61,712 nt of DNA, taken from Candidatus Bathyarchaeota archaeon. Lineage in GTDB: Archaea > Thermoproteota > Bathyarchaeia > Bathyarchaeales > Bathycorpusculaceae. Where the stretch lies: the NCBI GenBank assembly GCA_026014665.1, contig JAOZHX010000007.1, positions 1-61,712 on the forward strand. The letters are read 5' to 3'. Of the stretch, positions 9,070 through 18,533 are shown piece by piece. Under the pieces are notes generated by a model, which saw nothing but the letters and a program-made list of their open reading frames with translations, made no database searches and was not told the origin of the DNA. Position 1 is the first letter of the stretch. The number at the start of each line of letters is the position of its first letter. The position numbers and the translations under genes are program-made.

Positions 9070-9159
9070 AAAGTCTCAATTCCTTATTTTGTTTAATTCA
9101 AAAGTTGATTGGATTTTGATTGCCCTCTTAAGGCTGACAGCGCAACTGTTTACAAGAGG

Positions 9160-10245
9160 CTATCCTAATACTGAATTAACATTGAGGTTTAATACAACTT
9201 CAGAAATGTCGCTAGCATACTCTGCCGTTCGTCTGACGCTTTCAATTATTAGCCTCAAATTAACGATTTCCTCGATTTTTGTGTTGTGCGAGGCAGAAAG
9301 CACTGTTTCTTTTTCTATTCTGTGTACTTGACCGAGTTTTTCAATAACGTTTTCCGCTAAATTAAAGTCATGCTTAAAGAGTGCTTCCATGGCGTTTTCA
9401 AACATGGAATTCGCTATGGTACTTAATTCTGTGATTTTTTGGAGCGTTTCTGGGTTTACAGGCTCTTTAAGCAGCAGGGTGTTTTCAGCGATTTTGGTGG
9501 CATGGTCAGCGGTTCGTTCGACTGCTTTGGCGATGAGACGGTAGCCTAAGCATTCGCGTTGGCTGCTTAAACCGATTTCTTTGACTATACGTTGGTTGGA
9601 GACTGCAAGCTTTAGCAAACGCACGATGTAGAGGCCAAAGCGGTTGACTTCGCGGTCGGTTTCTATGACTGATTTAGCGCTTTGATAGTCAAGTTTCGTT
9701 AAAGCCAATATAGCTTCTTTATGCATTGATGAGGCTATGATAGACATGCGGCTTAGTGCATTCTGAACAGTGAGTTCTGGGTAGTTGAGTAGAACCTGCA
9801 ATGTTAGGTCGGTGGGTGTGTCTATGACGATTTCTGTGCCCACCAAGTAGTGTCTGGCAAAACTTTTGAGGTGGTTGCGCAGTTTGGAAGAAAGCACTTT
9901 TTGCCCTTGAGCCCTAATATGCAGTATGTTGTAGCCATCGAGATATGCCGAAATTGCTGTGCGCATAACAGCATCCGGGTTATCGTTGAATGCAACTTTG
10001 ATGAAGGCTTCATCTTGTTTTTCCTTTTTTGGAAAAATGGAGGGAGCAATAGAAAGTGAGCCGTCGTCTTCTTCTCGTACCGTCATTTGACTGCCGCGTT
10101 TAAGTTCGTTCTTCATCGCCCATTCTTTAGGCAGTGAAACAATGAAGGTTGATCCGCCTGTGACTTGAAGCTTACGTTGTTCCTCATTTAATTTTTCAGG
10201 TTCCTTGGTCACGCTTGACTCCAAGTTAGTTTTTTTATGGTTCAT
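9160..10245 (-). CDS. Phosphate uptake regulator with AbrB and PhoU domains
   Basis: A 361-aa protein. Residues about 25-70 form a SpoVT/AbrB DNA-binding fold (KLQVTGGSTFIVSLPKEWAMK, then GSQMTVREEDDGSL). The rest has two PhoU-type helical repeats with E/D-rich motifs: RECLGYRLIAKAVERTADHATKIAEN in the first and LRLIIESVRRTAEYASDISEVV in the second. This archaeal fusion is regarded as the phosphate-responsive regulator of pst genes. It is divergent from pstS2 across a short region full of TATA-like and repeated motifs, and convergent with pstS1, so control of both is likely. Confidence 0.9.
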   Translation of the reverse strand: MNHKKTNLESSVTKEPEKLNEEQRKLQVTGGSTFIVSLPKEWAMKNELKRGSQMTVREEDDGSLSIAPSIFPKKEKQDEAFIKVAFNDNPDAVMRTAISAYLDGYNILHIRAQGQKVLSSKLRNHLKSFARHYLVGTEIVIDTPTDLTLQVLLNYPELTVQNALSRMSIIASSMHKEAILALTKLDYQSAKSVIETDREVNRFGLYIVRLLKLAVSNQRIVKEIGLSSQRECLGYRLIAKAVERTADHATKIAENTLLLKEPVNPETLQKITELSTIANSMFENAMEALFKHDFNLAENVIEKLGQVHRIEKETVLSASHNTKIEEIVNLRLIIESVRRTAEYASDISEVVLNLNVNSVLG

Positions 10246-10343
10246 CTGTATATTAGGTATCTCTATATAGACTATAAATTTTATGGAGATTTCCTATATA
10301 TAAAAAACGTAGCTTTTAGATAACTAAAACAGGGAAAAAAAAT
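10246..10343. promoter_or_regulatory. Divergent promoter between phosphate regulator and pstS2
   Basis: The region contains the palindrome TCTATATAGA (10262-10271), TTTATGGAGATTTCCTATAT (10279-10298) and a second TATA-like run CCTATATATAAAA (10292-10304). The first two blocks recur at 7317-7346 upstream of the 56-aa gene. The pstS2 start at 10344 lies about 45 nt from the last TATA block. The layout suggests two back-to-back promoters with an overlapping operator. Confidence 0.55.
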
Positions 10344-11462
10344 ATGAAAACTACATATGTAATCACTATAGTTTCAATCGTCATAATAATTGGTTCCATC
10401 GTAGCTTATTCTTATTTGTCAAAGTCCCCCACGTCGACCGCGATGGTTACAGTCAACGGTGCTGGCGCCTCCTTTCCCTACCCACTTCTAAATGCCATGA
10501 TAACCAAGTACGTGCATGAAGAAAAAACCAACGTACAAATTAACTACCAATCTATCGGTAGCGGAGGCGGAATCTCTGCGTTGCAGGGAAAAACCGTGGA
10601 TTTCGCAGGTTCAGATGCTCCCTTAAGCGCCACAGAAATGATAAGTATCCCCGATGCTGTGCACATTCCTGAAACAATCGGTGCCGTAACCGTTTGCTAC
10701 AACCTGCCCGGTGTACCAACAGGTCTTCATTTAACCGGCAAAATCATCGCTGACATCTATGAGGGCATAATAACAAACTGGAATGACCCAGCCATCCAAA
10801 GCATAAACCCAACCATCACGCTGCCTCAAAAACCCATAGTTACTGTTCACCGCTCAGACGGGTCCGGAACAACCTTTGTTTTCACAGGTTATCTGAAAGT
10901 TTCCAGCGAATCATGGGCTAGTGCGGTGGGGCAGGGCAAATCAGTCTCCTGGCCTAACGCTCCTGGAGGCATCATCGGTTCAAACAACAACGCGGGCGTC
11001 GCTTCCACCGTAAACGGTACTCAATACGCCATAGGCTATGTAGAACTTGCTTATGCACTCCAGAATGGTATGGCAGTTGCCGCTATTCAGAACCCAGCTG
11101 GAAACTACGTCTTGCCCACACTTGCTTCGACAAGTGCAGCCGCAGCATCAGTTGCTTCAGCAGGTTTGCCCTCAGGAACCGAAGCTTGGACAAATGTTAA
11201 TCTGCTTAATGCACCCGACGCAGAAGCCTACCCGATTGTTAGCTTCAGCTATTTGTTGACCTACAAGGAACTCAATGTGATTCCAGGAATGACTCAGGAA
11301 CGTGCAACGGCGGTTGTGCAGTATCTGTGGTATGTGGTGCATGACGGCCAAGATTTGGCGCAAGGGCTCTCCTACGCAAAGTTACCCGCTAACGTAGTGC
11401 AACTAAACGAGAGAACAATACAGTCAATAACCTTCAACGGACAGACACTTGCAGTCTCATAG
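10344..11462 (+). CDS. pstS: Phosphate ABC transporter substrate-binding protein PstS (2)
   Basis: A 372-aa membrane-anchored phosphate-binding protein. It has one N-terminal helix (residues about 5-25) and almost no linker, then the same binding motifs as the first copy: GAGASFPYPLLNAMI, YQSIGSGGGISAL, FAGSDAPL and TVHRSDGSGTTFVFTGYL. The proteins align along their whole length outside the Pro/Thr-rich linker present only in copy 1. It is the first gene of the pstS-pstC-pstA-pstB-phoU operon. Its 3' end overlaps the likely start of pstC. Confidence 0.95.
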   Translation: MKTTYVITIVSIVIIIGSIVAYSYLSKSPTSTAMVTVNGAGASFPYPLLNAMITKYVHEEKTNVQINYQSIGSGGGISALQGKTVDFAGSDAPLSATEMISIPDAVHIPETIGAVTVCYNLPGVPTGLHLTGKIIADIYEGIITNWNDPAIQSINPTITLPQKPIVTVHRSDGSGTTFVFTGYLKVSSESWASAVGQGKSVSWPNAPGGIIGSNNNAGVASTVNGTQYAIGYVELAYALQNGMAVAAIQNPAGNYVLPTLASTSAAAASVASAGLPSGTEAWTNVNLLNAPDAEAYPIVSFSYLLTYKELNVIPGMTQERATAVVQYLWYVVHDGQDLAQGLSYAKLPANVVQLNERTIQSITFNGQTLAVS

Positions 11463-12447
11463 GTGGAAAACTCTGAACCACCCAACCTCCTCCAAATTTT
11501 TTGGTACTAAAATAAAAGTAACAGGCGATTTTTTATTCAAGAATTTAGTCGCGATAGTGGCAGCTTCAGCCTTAGTTATCCTATTCATTACAGCGTACGT
11601 GCTCTCGACAGGTTCTGCTCCTGTTGTTGAGCGTTTCGGTTCAGGCTTCTTCTTTGGTACGGCTTGGAACCCTGTTGAAGGCAGAGAAATTTTCGGTGCG
11701 TTCCCCTACGTATTGGGAACATTGGTTACCTCAGGCATAGCATTGTTTATCGGTGTTCCCCTAAGCTTAGGCATAGCGATTTTTTTGGTTGAGATGGCGC
11801 CCAAAGCACTCAGAGTGCCAGTAGGCTATCTTGTTGAGTTGCTGGCGGCTGTGCCCAGCGTGATTTATGGGTTATGGGGTCTGTTTGTTTTTCGTTTTTG
11901 GCTGCTTAACTACGTTGAGATACCGATTTCCACTTATTTTGGATGGATTCCAATTTTCAGCGGCACGCCTTTCGGCTTGGATTTGTTTACTGCAGGTTGC
12001 ATACTTGCTATAATGATAATTCCCACCGTAGCCTCAATTTCAAAAGAAGTCATAAGCGCCGTGCCCAACAGCATACGTGAAGGCGCATACAGCATCGGAG
12101 CCACCAAATGGGAAGTCATCCGCCACTGGGTCCTAAGCTACGGACGCTCAGGCATCTTTGGCGCAGTCATCCTTGGTTTAGGCAGAGCCGTCGGCGAAAC
12201 CATGGCAGTTGCAATGCTCATCGGCAACGCAACAGGTCCGGCTGCCATGCCCACATCGCTGTTTAAACCAGGGCAAACCATGGCTTCGCTTATCGCCAAC
12301 GGCTTTTTGGAAGCCACAAGTAAATTGGAGGTTTCAGCGTATGTTGGCGTGGGGTTAATTCTGCTTCTGCTTAGTTTGATGATTAATGTGGGTGCGCATT
12401 TTCTGGTAACTCGGATTTTCAAAGTTAAGGGAGGCATAGTCGAGTGA
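11449..12447 (+). CDS. pstC: Phosphate ABC transporter permease PstC
   Basis: A permease of about 332 aa with six membrane helices. The cytoplasmic coupling loop EGAYSIGATKWEVIRHWVLSYGRSGI (residues about 205-230) is the EAA motif that contacts PstB. A large hydrophilic insert (VERFGSGFFFGTAWNPVEGREIFG) is typical of PstC. The start is uncertain: TTG 11449 overlaps pstS2 by 14 nt, and no ATG or GTG lies before the first membrane helix. AGGTGG at about 11461 is near a CTG start. Confidence 0.94.
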   Translation: MQSHRWKTLNHPTSSKFFGTKIKVTGDFLFKNLVAIVAASALVILFITAYVLSTGSAPVVERFGSGFFFGTAWNPVEGREIFGAFPYVLGTLVTSGIALFIGVPLSLGIAIFLVEMAPKALRVPVGYLVELLAAVPSVIYGLWGLFVFRFWLLNYVEIPISTYFGWIPIFSGTPFGLDLFTAGCILAIMIIPTVASISKEVISAVPNSIREGAYSIGATKWEVIRHWVLSYGRSGIFGAVILGLGRAVGETMAVAMLIGNATGPAAMPTSLFKPGQTMASLIANGFLEATSKLEVSAYVGVGLILLLLSLMINVGAHFLVTRIFKVKGGIVE

Positions 12448-13274
12448 TGTCAAATTATGGGTTTAGAAAATTCCTGAACCGCCTCTTTTTTGTGCTGTGC
12501 GCTGCCTGCATTGTCATAGCTGTCATCCCTTTGCTGAGTATAATTTGGGAAGTCATCGTTCGTGGAGCACCTCAGTTGAGCCTAAACTTTTTAGCGGCAA
12601 CCAACAGCGGCGGCGGCATTGGACCAGCCATTCAGGGTACGCTTATCCTCATCGGGTTAACCAGTCTCATCGGTGTCCCTGTGGGCATTCTCTCTGGCGT
12701 CTACCTGTCTGAATTCGGAAACAACCAGTATGCCCAAACGATGCGCTCCATAAACGACATACTAACCGAGTTTCCCTCCATAGTCGTCGGCATAACCGCT
12801 TACGGCGTCATCGTCATCGCCATCATCGGCAGCTACTCCGCAGTTGCAGGAGCCATAGCATTATCATTCATCTTAATCCCGATTGTCGCTCGAACCACTG
12901 AAGAATCCCTAAAACTTGTCCCCAACAGCGTCCGAGAAGCCTCCCTTGCGCTTGGTGCCCACAAGTGGCGAACCACCCTAAGCGTTGTTTTGCCTTCAGC
13001 TAAAAGCGGCTTAGTCACTGGAACCTTGCTTGCGGTGGCTCGAATAGCAGGGGAAACTGCACCGCTTATCATGACGATCCTGGGCAACCGCTATTTCTTC
13101 CAAGGCTTAAACCAACCCATGGCAGCGTTGCCGCTGGAAATCTGGCGAGATTCGCTTCAGCCTCAGGCGAGTTTGCAAGCGCAAGGGTGGGGTGCAGCGT
13201 TGATTTTGATTCTTATAGTGTTGAGTTTGAACATCTTAGTAAGATTAGCAAGCAAAGGACGGATGAGGAAATGA
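12444..13274 (+). CDS. pstA: Phosphate ABC transporter permease PstA
   Basis: A 276-aa permease with six helices. The EAA coupling loop [27 protein letters not shown] is at residues about 173-198, followed by the family segment [19 protein letters not shown]. The gene starts at GTG 12444, or ATG 12447, overlapping the pstC stop (GTGATG). GGGAGG sits about 10 nt upstream. Its own 3' end overlaps pstB by ATGA. Confidence 0.95.
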   Translation: MMSNYGFRKFLNRLFFVLCAACIVIAVIPLLSIIWEVIVRGAPQLSLNFLAATNSGGGIGPAIQGTLILIGLTSLIGVPVGILSGVYLSEFGNNQYAQTMRSINDILTEFPSIVVGITAYGVIVIAIIGSYSAVAGAIALSFILIPIVARTTEESLKLVPNSVREASLALGAHKWRTTLSVVLPSAKSGLVTGTLLAVARIAGETAPLIMTILGNRYFFQGLNQPMAALPLEIWRDSLQPQASLQAQGWGAALILILIVLSLNILVRLASKGRMRK

Positions 13275-14053
13275 TAGATAAATCCTTCGGCGACCCAAAC
13301 TTGAAGATGCAAAGTATTAACCTGTCTGCTTGGTTTGGATCAAAACAAGTTCTAAAAGATATAAACTTAAACGTAAAAGCGAACGCTGTGACCGCCATCA
13401 TTGGACCTTCAGGATGCGGCAAGTCAACCTTTATCCGTTGCCTCAACCGCATGCACGAACTCGTCCCCACAGCTAAGATGAGTGGGGAAGTACTGTTGGA
13501 CAACGAAAACATCTACGATAAAGCCGTTGACCCCGTCATGGTTCGCCGCCGGGTAGGGATGGTTTTCCAAAAACCCAACCCTTTCCCCACGATGTCCATC
13601 TACGACAATGTTGCTGCGGGCTTAAAATTGATAGGAGCCAAAAAAGGTAAGAATCTAGACGAAATCGTCAAACGCAGCCTAGAGCACGCAACGCTTTGGG
13701 AAGAGGTCAAAGACGACCTCAAAAAACCCGGCACCAGCATCTCAGGCGGACAACAGCAGCGTCTCTGCATTGCTCGAGCCATTGCGCTGCAACCTGAGGT
13801 TATTTTGATGGATGAACCCTGCTCAGCTTTGGATCCGATTGCGACGGCGAAGATTGAGCGGTTGGTGGTTGAGCTTAAGCGCGATTACACGGTGGTTATT
13901 GTTACGCATAACATGCAGCAAGCGTCGCGAGTGTCTGATTACACTGCTTTTCTGTATTTAGGTTCGCTTGTGGAGTTTGGGGCAACGCGTGATATTTTTG
14001 AGAACCCAAAAAATCCATTAACAGAGAAATACATAACAGGAGAGTTCGGGTGA
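13271..14053 (+). CDS. pstB: Phosphate ABC transporter ATP-binding protein PstB
   Basis: A 260-aa ATPase. Walker A is GPSGCGKST, the Q-loop is [18 protein letters not shown], the signature is [10 protein letters not shown], Walker B is [12 protein letters not shown], and the switch histidine is in IVTHNMQQA. The NPFPMS-type sequence is PstB-specific. I chose ATG 13271, which overlaps the pstA stop (ATGA); a longer frame from 13187 would overlap pstA by 88 nt and adds a non-conserved N-terminus. The next gene, phoU, follows within 12 nt. Confidence 0.95.
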   Translation: MIDKSFGDPNLKMQSINLSAWFGSKQVLKDINLNVKANAVTAIIGPSGCGKSTFIRCLNRMHELVPTAKMSGEVLLDNENIYDKAVDPVMVRRRVGMVFQKPNPFPTMSIYDNVAAGLKLIGAKKGKNLDEIVKRSLEHATLWEEVKDDLKKPGTSISGGQQQRLCIARAIALQPEVILMDEPCSALDPIATAKIERLVVELKRDYTVVIVTHNMQQASRVSDYTAFLYLGSLVEFGATRDIFENPKNPLTEKYITGEFG

Positions 14054-14064
14054 GAGGTGTTTGT

Positions 14065-14709
14065 ATGAGCAGAATAATTGATAGAGGCTTAGAAGAACAA
14101 TCGGTCCTTCTGACAAAGATGGGTGAGTTAACCTACGAAACCCTGGCTCTATCCATCCGCGGCTATCTTAGCAGCAGAAGCGTCGAGCAAGAAGTCAGAG
14201 AAATGTCTGATACACTAGTTGCAATGGCGGACAAGGTGGAAGACCAAGCCTTCCAGCTTATCGTTCGTTTCCAACCGGTTGCCTCTGATTTGCGGACTAT
14301 AAAATCCTACATGAAAATAGGTTATGACTTTGCACGATACGGCAGATACTCCCTCGATATCTCATACATTAACGACCAGTTGGAGGGCTTGAAAGAATGC
14401 GATGCTTGGATTCGCGAATACATCAACGAAATGAGCACAAAAGTCCTCTATATGGTTAAAACAAGCATAGACTCACTTCGTAGACTCGACATAACCCTTG
14501 CCAAAAGCATCCTCCAACCCGAGCGGGAAGTCGACCAAATGTACCTTGACTTCCTCAACCGACTAATCAGACAAGAGCAAGCCAGCAGCAAATGCATAAT
14601 CTCAAGTTCGTTGATGGCTCGGTACCTGGAACGGATTGCTGACCACGCCACCTACGTCTGTGAATCCATTGTATACATAGTTACAGGCGAAAAAATCGTC
14701 CTTAGGTAA
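14065..14709 (+). CDS. phoU: Phosphate-specific transport accessory protein PhoU
   Basis: A 214-aa all-helical protein with two PhoU three-helix repeats. The metal/phosphate motif MADKVEDQAFQLIVRFQPVASDLRTI is in the first and ARYLERIADHATYVCESIVYIVTG in the second. It closes the operon and represses or fine-tunes the transporter in known systems. I chose ATG 14065 because AGAGGTG at 14053-14059 is its ribosome site; a GTG at 14050 is part of that site. Confidence 0.93.
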   Translation: MSRIIDRGLEEQSVLLTKMGELTYETLALSIRGYLSSRSVEQEVREMSDTLVAMADKVEDQAFQLIVRFQPVASDLRTIKSYMKIGYDFARYGRYSLDISYINDQLEGLKECDAWIREYINEMSTKVLYMVKTSIDSLRRLDITLAKSILQPEREVDQMYLDFLNRLIRQEQASSKCIISSSLMARYLERIADHATYVCESIVYIVTGEKIVLR

Positions 14710-14825
14710 CGTGAAATAAGCATTTTCTGTGTAGGAACTACATTAATCGTATCAAGCCAAACCATGGTTTTCCATAGAAAACAGCGTAACCTTCAAAAGC
14801 AACACATTCGCCATCAATTAAAATA

Positions 14826-15458
14826 ATGATTCCCGTTCTGAATGTTAATTGGCAAAGCCAACCAGCCGATTATTCGCTTAGCGAACGCGATGCTGATGTG
14901 CTGGCACTTATAGAAAACGAAGACTTAGTTGTTTTCACTTTCGACGGGTTAAAGCGGAGAATCGGTTTGCATCCTGAAACCCTCTCACGCATCTTGGGTC
15001 GCCTTGAAGCGGAAGGCATAATCAAGAAGGAGCATGAGGGCTACCGAGTTACACCAAAAATAACCGAGCTAAAACTTCAGCAACCAACAACTGAACCACC
15101 GACCACTCCGCTAATTCAAACTTACTTGCCCTCTGACCTAATGACACAACAACTCATCCTTCAGCTTAAAGGAAAATGGTTCGGCATCCTCCGCTGGCTC
15201 GGTATAACGGAAAACAGGAATGGCATTACGCTGAAGTGGATAACTGAAGACGGCGGAATCCAAATAGCCGCAAACATCCAAGACAGCGCGCTAAGCATCG
15301 AGGCTAAATTCTTAACCAGCAACAACCTCAACGTGGCGCTCAAAGCCGCATACCAACTCATGTCGCTAATCGGCAAACTCGCCATCAACTCGCAATCCAC
15401 AAGGCACGCGATGGCAAGAAATGTTGGTTACAATGGCGGTTTCTACATGCCAGCCTAA
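14826..15458 (+). CDS. Winged-helix regulator with sensor-like C-terminus
   Basis: A 210-aa protein. Residues about 15-80 form a winged helix (SERDADVLALIENEDLVVFTFDGLKRRIGLHPETLSRILGRLEAEGIIKKEHEGYRV). The C-terminal half, about 100-200, predicts an alpha/beta domain with the tryptophan-rich core GKWFGILRWLG and ITLKWITEDGG. I know no specific family for that half. It lies 116 nt after phoU and 80 nt before htrA on the same strand, so it may regulate either. Confidence 0.75.
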   Translation: MIPVLNVNWQSQPADYSLSERDADVLALIENEDLVVFTFDGLKRRIGLHPETLSRILGRLEAEGIIKKEHEGYRVTPKITELKLQQPTTEPPTTPLIQTYLPSDLMTQQLILQLKGKWFGILRWLGITENRNGITLKWITEDGGIQIAANIQDSALSIEAKFLTSNNLNVALKAAYQLMSLIGKLAINSQSTRHAMARNVGYNGGFYMPA

Positions 15459-15537
15459 GTTTTGTGACTGACTTTTAGGTTTCCTCAGTCAACAAATACC
15501 ATTATGTACATTTCTTTTTGCAAGGAGAGATTTCCAT

Positions 15538-16470
15538 ATGACAATGTTAGTTAATCCTTTAGAAGTGTTAAAATCGGTTTCAGAGGCAACCAGCGCCCTG
15601 ATAAAGAAAACATCCCGGTCTGTAGTCAGCGTGAAAGCGCAGATGTCCCACGGAACAGGCGTAGTCCTAACCAAAGACGGTTACATCGTCACCTGCAACC
15701 ACGTGCTTGCTGGATGCAACACCGTCAAAGTCGGGCAAGGTGAGAAGACGTTTAACGCTAAAATCGTGGGCACAGACCCGTACAACGACGTAGCCCTCCT
15801 CAAAGCGGAGCATGGCGAATTCACCCCCATAGAAATGGGCGATTCAGAAAAACTAAACGTAGGACAAACCGTTCTTGCACTAGCTAACCCATTCAACCGT
15901 GCACAACCAACGGCAACTAGCGGCATGGTCACCAGCGTAAACAGCACCATTCGAGGCTGGAGAGGCGCCACAGCACTAGAAAACATCATCGCCACTGATG
16001 CACAGCTTAACCCAGGATTTAGCGGCGGACCCCTAATCGATGTCGAAGGCAAACTCATAGGCATAAACACCGCATACGTTTGGCAACGCGGCATAGCCAT
16101 ACCCATAAACAAAGTTAAAACCATCGCCGACCGCCTCATGACAGGCAGAACTGCGCAGCGCGGCTACTTAGGTATAATCGCCAACACTGTTGCCATACCA
16201 GAGGAAATTGCTGAAGCGGCTGGGCTGGAGCAGGAAACAGGCGTCATGATATTCAGCGTCGAGGCAGGTTCACCAGCGCGCAAGGCAGGTTTAGCCATGG
16301 GTGACGTGCTTGTCAAGTTCAACGGCAAACCCGTCACAGACTTCCATGATCTCCCACGGTTGCTGGCAGAAGATGTGGTTGGAAAAGAAACCAAAGTTAC
16401 CATCATACGCCGAGAAACCCTAATCGAAACAACCATAGTTCCAACAATTCACGGAGGCGAACAAGACTGA
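15538..16470 (+). CDS. HtrA-like serine protease with PDZ domain, cytosolic
   Basis: A 310-aa trypsin-fold protease. The triad residues are visible: His55 in TCNHVLAG, Asp84 in DPYNDVALL, and Ser162 in NPGFSGGPL. In most HtrA enzymes the residue before the serine is asparagine, here phenylalanine. A C-terminal PDZ domain (about 215-300) contains GYLGI, GSPARKAGLAMGDVLVKFNG and LLAEDVVG. There is no signal peptide or membrane anchor, so it should act in the cytoplasm, unlike most DegP enzymes. ATG 15538 has GGAGAG upstream. A proline-rich frame overlaps its stop codon. Confidence 0.92.
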   Translation: MTMLVNPLEVLKSVSEATSALIKKTSRSVVSVKAQMSHGTGVVLTKDGYIVTCNHVLAGCNTVKVGQGEKTFNAKIVGTDPYNDVALLKAEHGEFTPIEMGDSEKLNVGQTVLALANPFNRAQPTATSGMVTSVNSTIRGWRGATALENIIATDAQLNPGFSGGPLIDVEGKLIGINTAYVWQRGIAIPINKVKTIADRLMTGRTAQRGYLGIIANTVAIPEEIAEAAGLEQETGVMIFSVEAGSPARKAGLAMGDVLVKFNGKPVTDFHDLPRLLAEDVVGKETKVTIIRRETLIETTIVPTIHGGEQD

Positions 16471-16616
16471 TAAACAAAATCCCGCTTGAACTTGAACCTC
16501 CATCCCCAATGCCGACACCGCCGCTTCGCAGACGCCCCAGTCCGATGCCGCAAATCAGCATGGTACCAACCGAAAAGCCAACGCTTAGACTGTTTGTTAA
16601 CGAACGCTGGAACTAA
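16467..16616 (+). CDS. Candidate proline-rich microprotein overlapping htrA stop
   Basis: A 49-codon frame in the +2 register overlaps the htrA stop codon. The peptide starts with INKIPLELEPPSPMPTPPLR and ends KPTLRLFVNERWN. The only start candidates near the overlap are CTG 16467 (9 nt after GGAGG) and the later ATG at about 16515. Alternatively, ribosomes could shift at the htrA end. The composition (many Pro, Arg, Met) is unlike random intergenic sequence. It is not demonstrated as a gene. Confidence 0.35.
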   Translation: MINKIPLELEPPSPMPTPPLRRRPSPMPQISMVPTEKPTLRLFVNERWN

Positions 16617-16708
16617 CCTGCAAACTCATTTTCTTATTTTTTAAATATGAACATTTTTTTTCAGAATTTAGAGAAGCCTTTTATCGCAAAATAGAACTAA
16701 AATTAAGT

Positions 16709-17581
16709 ATGAGTAAACTCAACAAGTGCTTCTCACTCATTCTTGCTGCCTTTTTAGCCGCTTCAAGCCTGATAATGGTTGAATCTGCAACTGCTCAGTC
16801 AATACCTAAACCATCGGTTCCAGAGTTTACCGTTAAGTACGTTGACCGTTCCTATACTGTGCCTGCAAATTACAGCTATGAAACCAACCCATACACTGGG
16901 GAGCAGGTAAGGACTGGGCACGGCGAGTACCGTGTGGATAATGAAACCATAGAGCTGAAAATAAGGAACCAACCCTTTACTCCTTACAAGGACCCAGAAA
17001 CACAACGGTTTTATCAACTATGTTATAATGTCAGTTGGAAGGGTCATTATCAAGATACTTGGAATTACTATAGATACTACATAGATAGCTATTCTCAACC
17101 CTCTGAAGGAAGTGTTGGATATGGGCATTTAGCTTCTAATTCCGAATATACAATATTATTGTTCAGTTTTGGCACTGACAGAGAATCAAGCGAAAATATG
17201 CCAAATTTGGGCAAGCTTCCCCCAAACAGTCAAGTAGACTTCCGTGTCCAAGCACTCTTTGGATATTATACAGTAACTATGGTCGATTGGGTACCTGGCT
17301 TTAGACCAACCTACGCTAATATTTTTACAGGAACATCAAGTGACTGGAGCGACACCCAAACAATAACATTGCATCCAACATCTTTGCCAACTCCAACACA
17401 ACCGTCAACTTCCACCCCAACACTTGATTCATCGCCAATAATGTTTGACATTACTAAAATCATTGAAGGGTGTTCACTGGGAATATTTTTCGTAGTTGTT
17501 GCCTTTCTGTTAGGTGTAATCGTCTCTTTGTTGCTCTACATACGGCATAGAAGTGGCAAGAATCCTTACGATAACCAATAG
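16709..17581 (+). CDS. Secreted, C-terminally anchored surface protein
   Basis: A 290-aa protein with an N-terminal signal peptide (residues 1 to about 29, ending ATAQS), an extracellular beta-rich domain beginning PSVPEFTVKYVDRSYTVP, a Thr/Ser/Pro linker (PTSLPTPTQPSTSTPT) at about 225-245, and one C-terminal membrane helix with a positive tail. The domain has many aromatic residues (NVSWKGHYQDTWNYYRYYIDS) and several N-glycosylation sequons. This arrangement (signal, beta domain, linker, anchor) is common in archaeal S-layer-associated proteins. I do not recognise the domain's function. Confidence 0.7.
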   Translation: MSKLNKCFSLILAAFLAASSLIMVESATAQSIPKPSVPEFTVKYVDRSYTVPANYSYETNPYTGEQVRTGHGEYRVDNETIELKIRNQPFTPYKDPETQRFYQLCYNVSWKGHYQDTWNYYRYYIDSYSQPSEGSVGYGHLASNSEYTILLFSFGTDRESSENMPNLGKLPPNSQVDFRVQALFGYYTVTMVDWVPGFRPTYANIFTGTSSDWSDTQTITLHPTSLPTPTQPSTSTPTLDSSPIMFDITKIIEGCSLGIFFVVVAFLLGVIVSLLLYIRHRSGKNPYDNQ

Positions 17582-17637
17582 TATAACTAGAAAGTTAGCA
17601 AAGAGACATTATTTCCTTTTTTATATGAGTAGCATGT

Positions 17638-17940
17638 TTAGGTTTTGAGTTCTTTGTCGTTTCCAACTACAAGTTTTGACTTGAGCGCTTGAGCTGTGGC
17701 AACCGCGAATGAGCCTCCCATCGTTAGCATGTGCTTGTTTTTTATGAGAGCGATTTCACGCCACAAGTCGTTATCCTCGACGGGAACAACCTTTAATCCG
17801 AAAAGACGCAGGATTTTAGTTTTGCTTCAGCTACTTTGGGGCCTTGACGGGCGATTGCGTATTATACCTCGATCAGGTTAATCAAGCCGTTGTGTTCTTG
17901 AGGTTTAACCGTGTTGCGGAAGACTTTTAGCAACGGAAAA
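17638..17940 (-). pseudogene. VapC-type PIN-domain toxin, pseudogene remnant
   Basis: Read on the minus strand in a single frame, this gives the typical tail of a PIN ribonuclease: NGLINLIEV, stop, YAIARQGPKVAEAK, then LFGLKVVPVEDNDLW, then SFAVATAQALKSKLVVGNDKELKT. The N-terminal part, with the first catalytic aspartate, is missing. One in-frame TAA interrupts the second motif. The DAF aspartate normally found before VATA is glycine here (GGSF). The remnant stops just before the promoter region of the adjacent tRNA gene. No VapB antitoxin gene is seen beside it. Confidence 0.75.
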
Positions 17941-17985
17941 CGTTTAAATCTTCTCTAAAACAGCAATATTAAAACAGGGCACTTT

Positions 17986-18064
<79 letters not shown>

Positions 18065-18436
18065 TCACTGTTCAGCTAATTGTGTAATTGCTGCCACATA
18101 ATCCTCTTCACCGGCAGTTCTGCTCCTGTGCCCTTTACCCACCGTTTCCTCAAGGAGGAAAACGTCTCCTTGGCTGAAAATGCGCGTTTAGCTGTCGTTG
18201 GCTGTCACTTCAAATCGAGCAGAGATGCAACAGCAGAATTGCTCCTTCGGCGGTGGGTGCCAATCTCCATACCAACCCGGCGGTGTCCTAAAAAAGACAA
18301 ATCGATTTGCTGCTATGTATTTTGAGAGTTCGACAGGTGGAGCAGGAGGCGCAAAATTGATATGTTCAAATTCGACTTCAACGTCCTTAAAGTGAGAATC
18401 TCCATTATTGTCACTATAAAGCGTTACATACTTCAT
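18065..18436 (-). pseudogene. Cupin-domain protein interrupted by an in-frame stop
   Basis: One frame runs from ATG 18436 to TGA 18065-18067, broken only by TAA at 18188-18190. The upstream part (82 aa) has PPGWYGDWHPPPKEQFCC and the downstream part (40 aa) has FSQGDVFLLEETVGKGHRSR. These are the two metal-binding cupin motifs of the family, in order and with normal spacing. So the gene is a full cupin with a single nonsense codon. Its stop codon abuts the tRNA CCA end. Either the gene is dead or the stop is a consensus error. Confidence 0.75.
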
Positions 18437-18533
18437 AATAGCAACTATAATTTAAATAAGTGGAACTTGCCATTTAAGTTTATATCATCGACATGTGCCA
18501 AGTGGAGAATTTGTTGTTAGATAGTTGTAGTGG

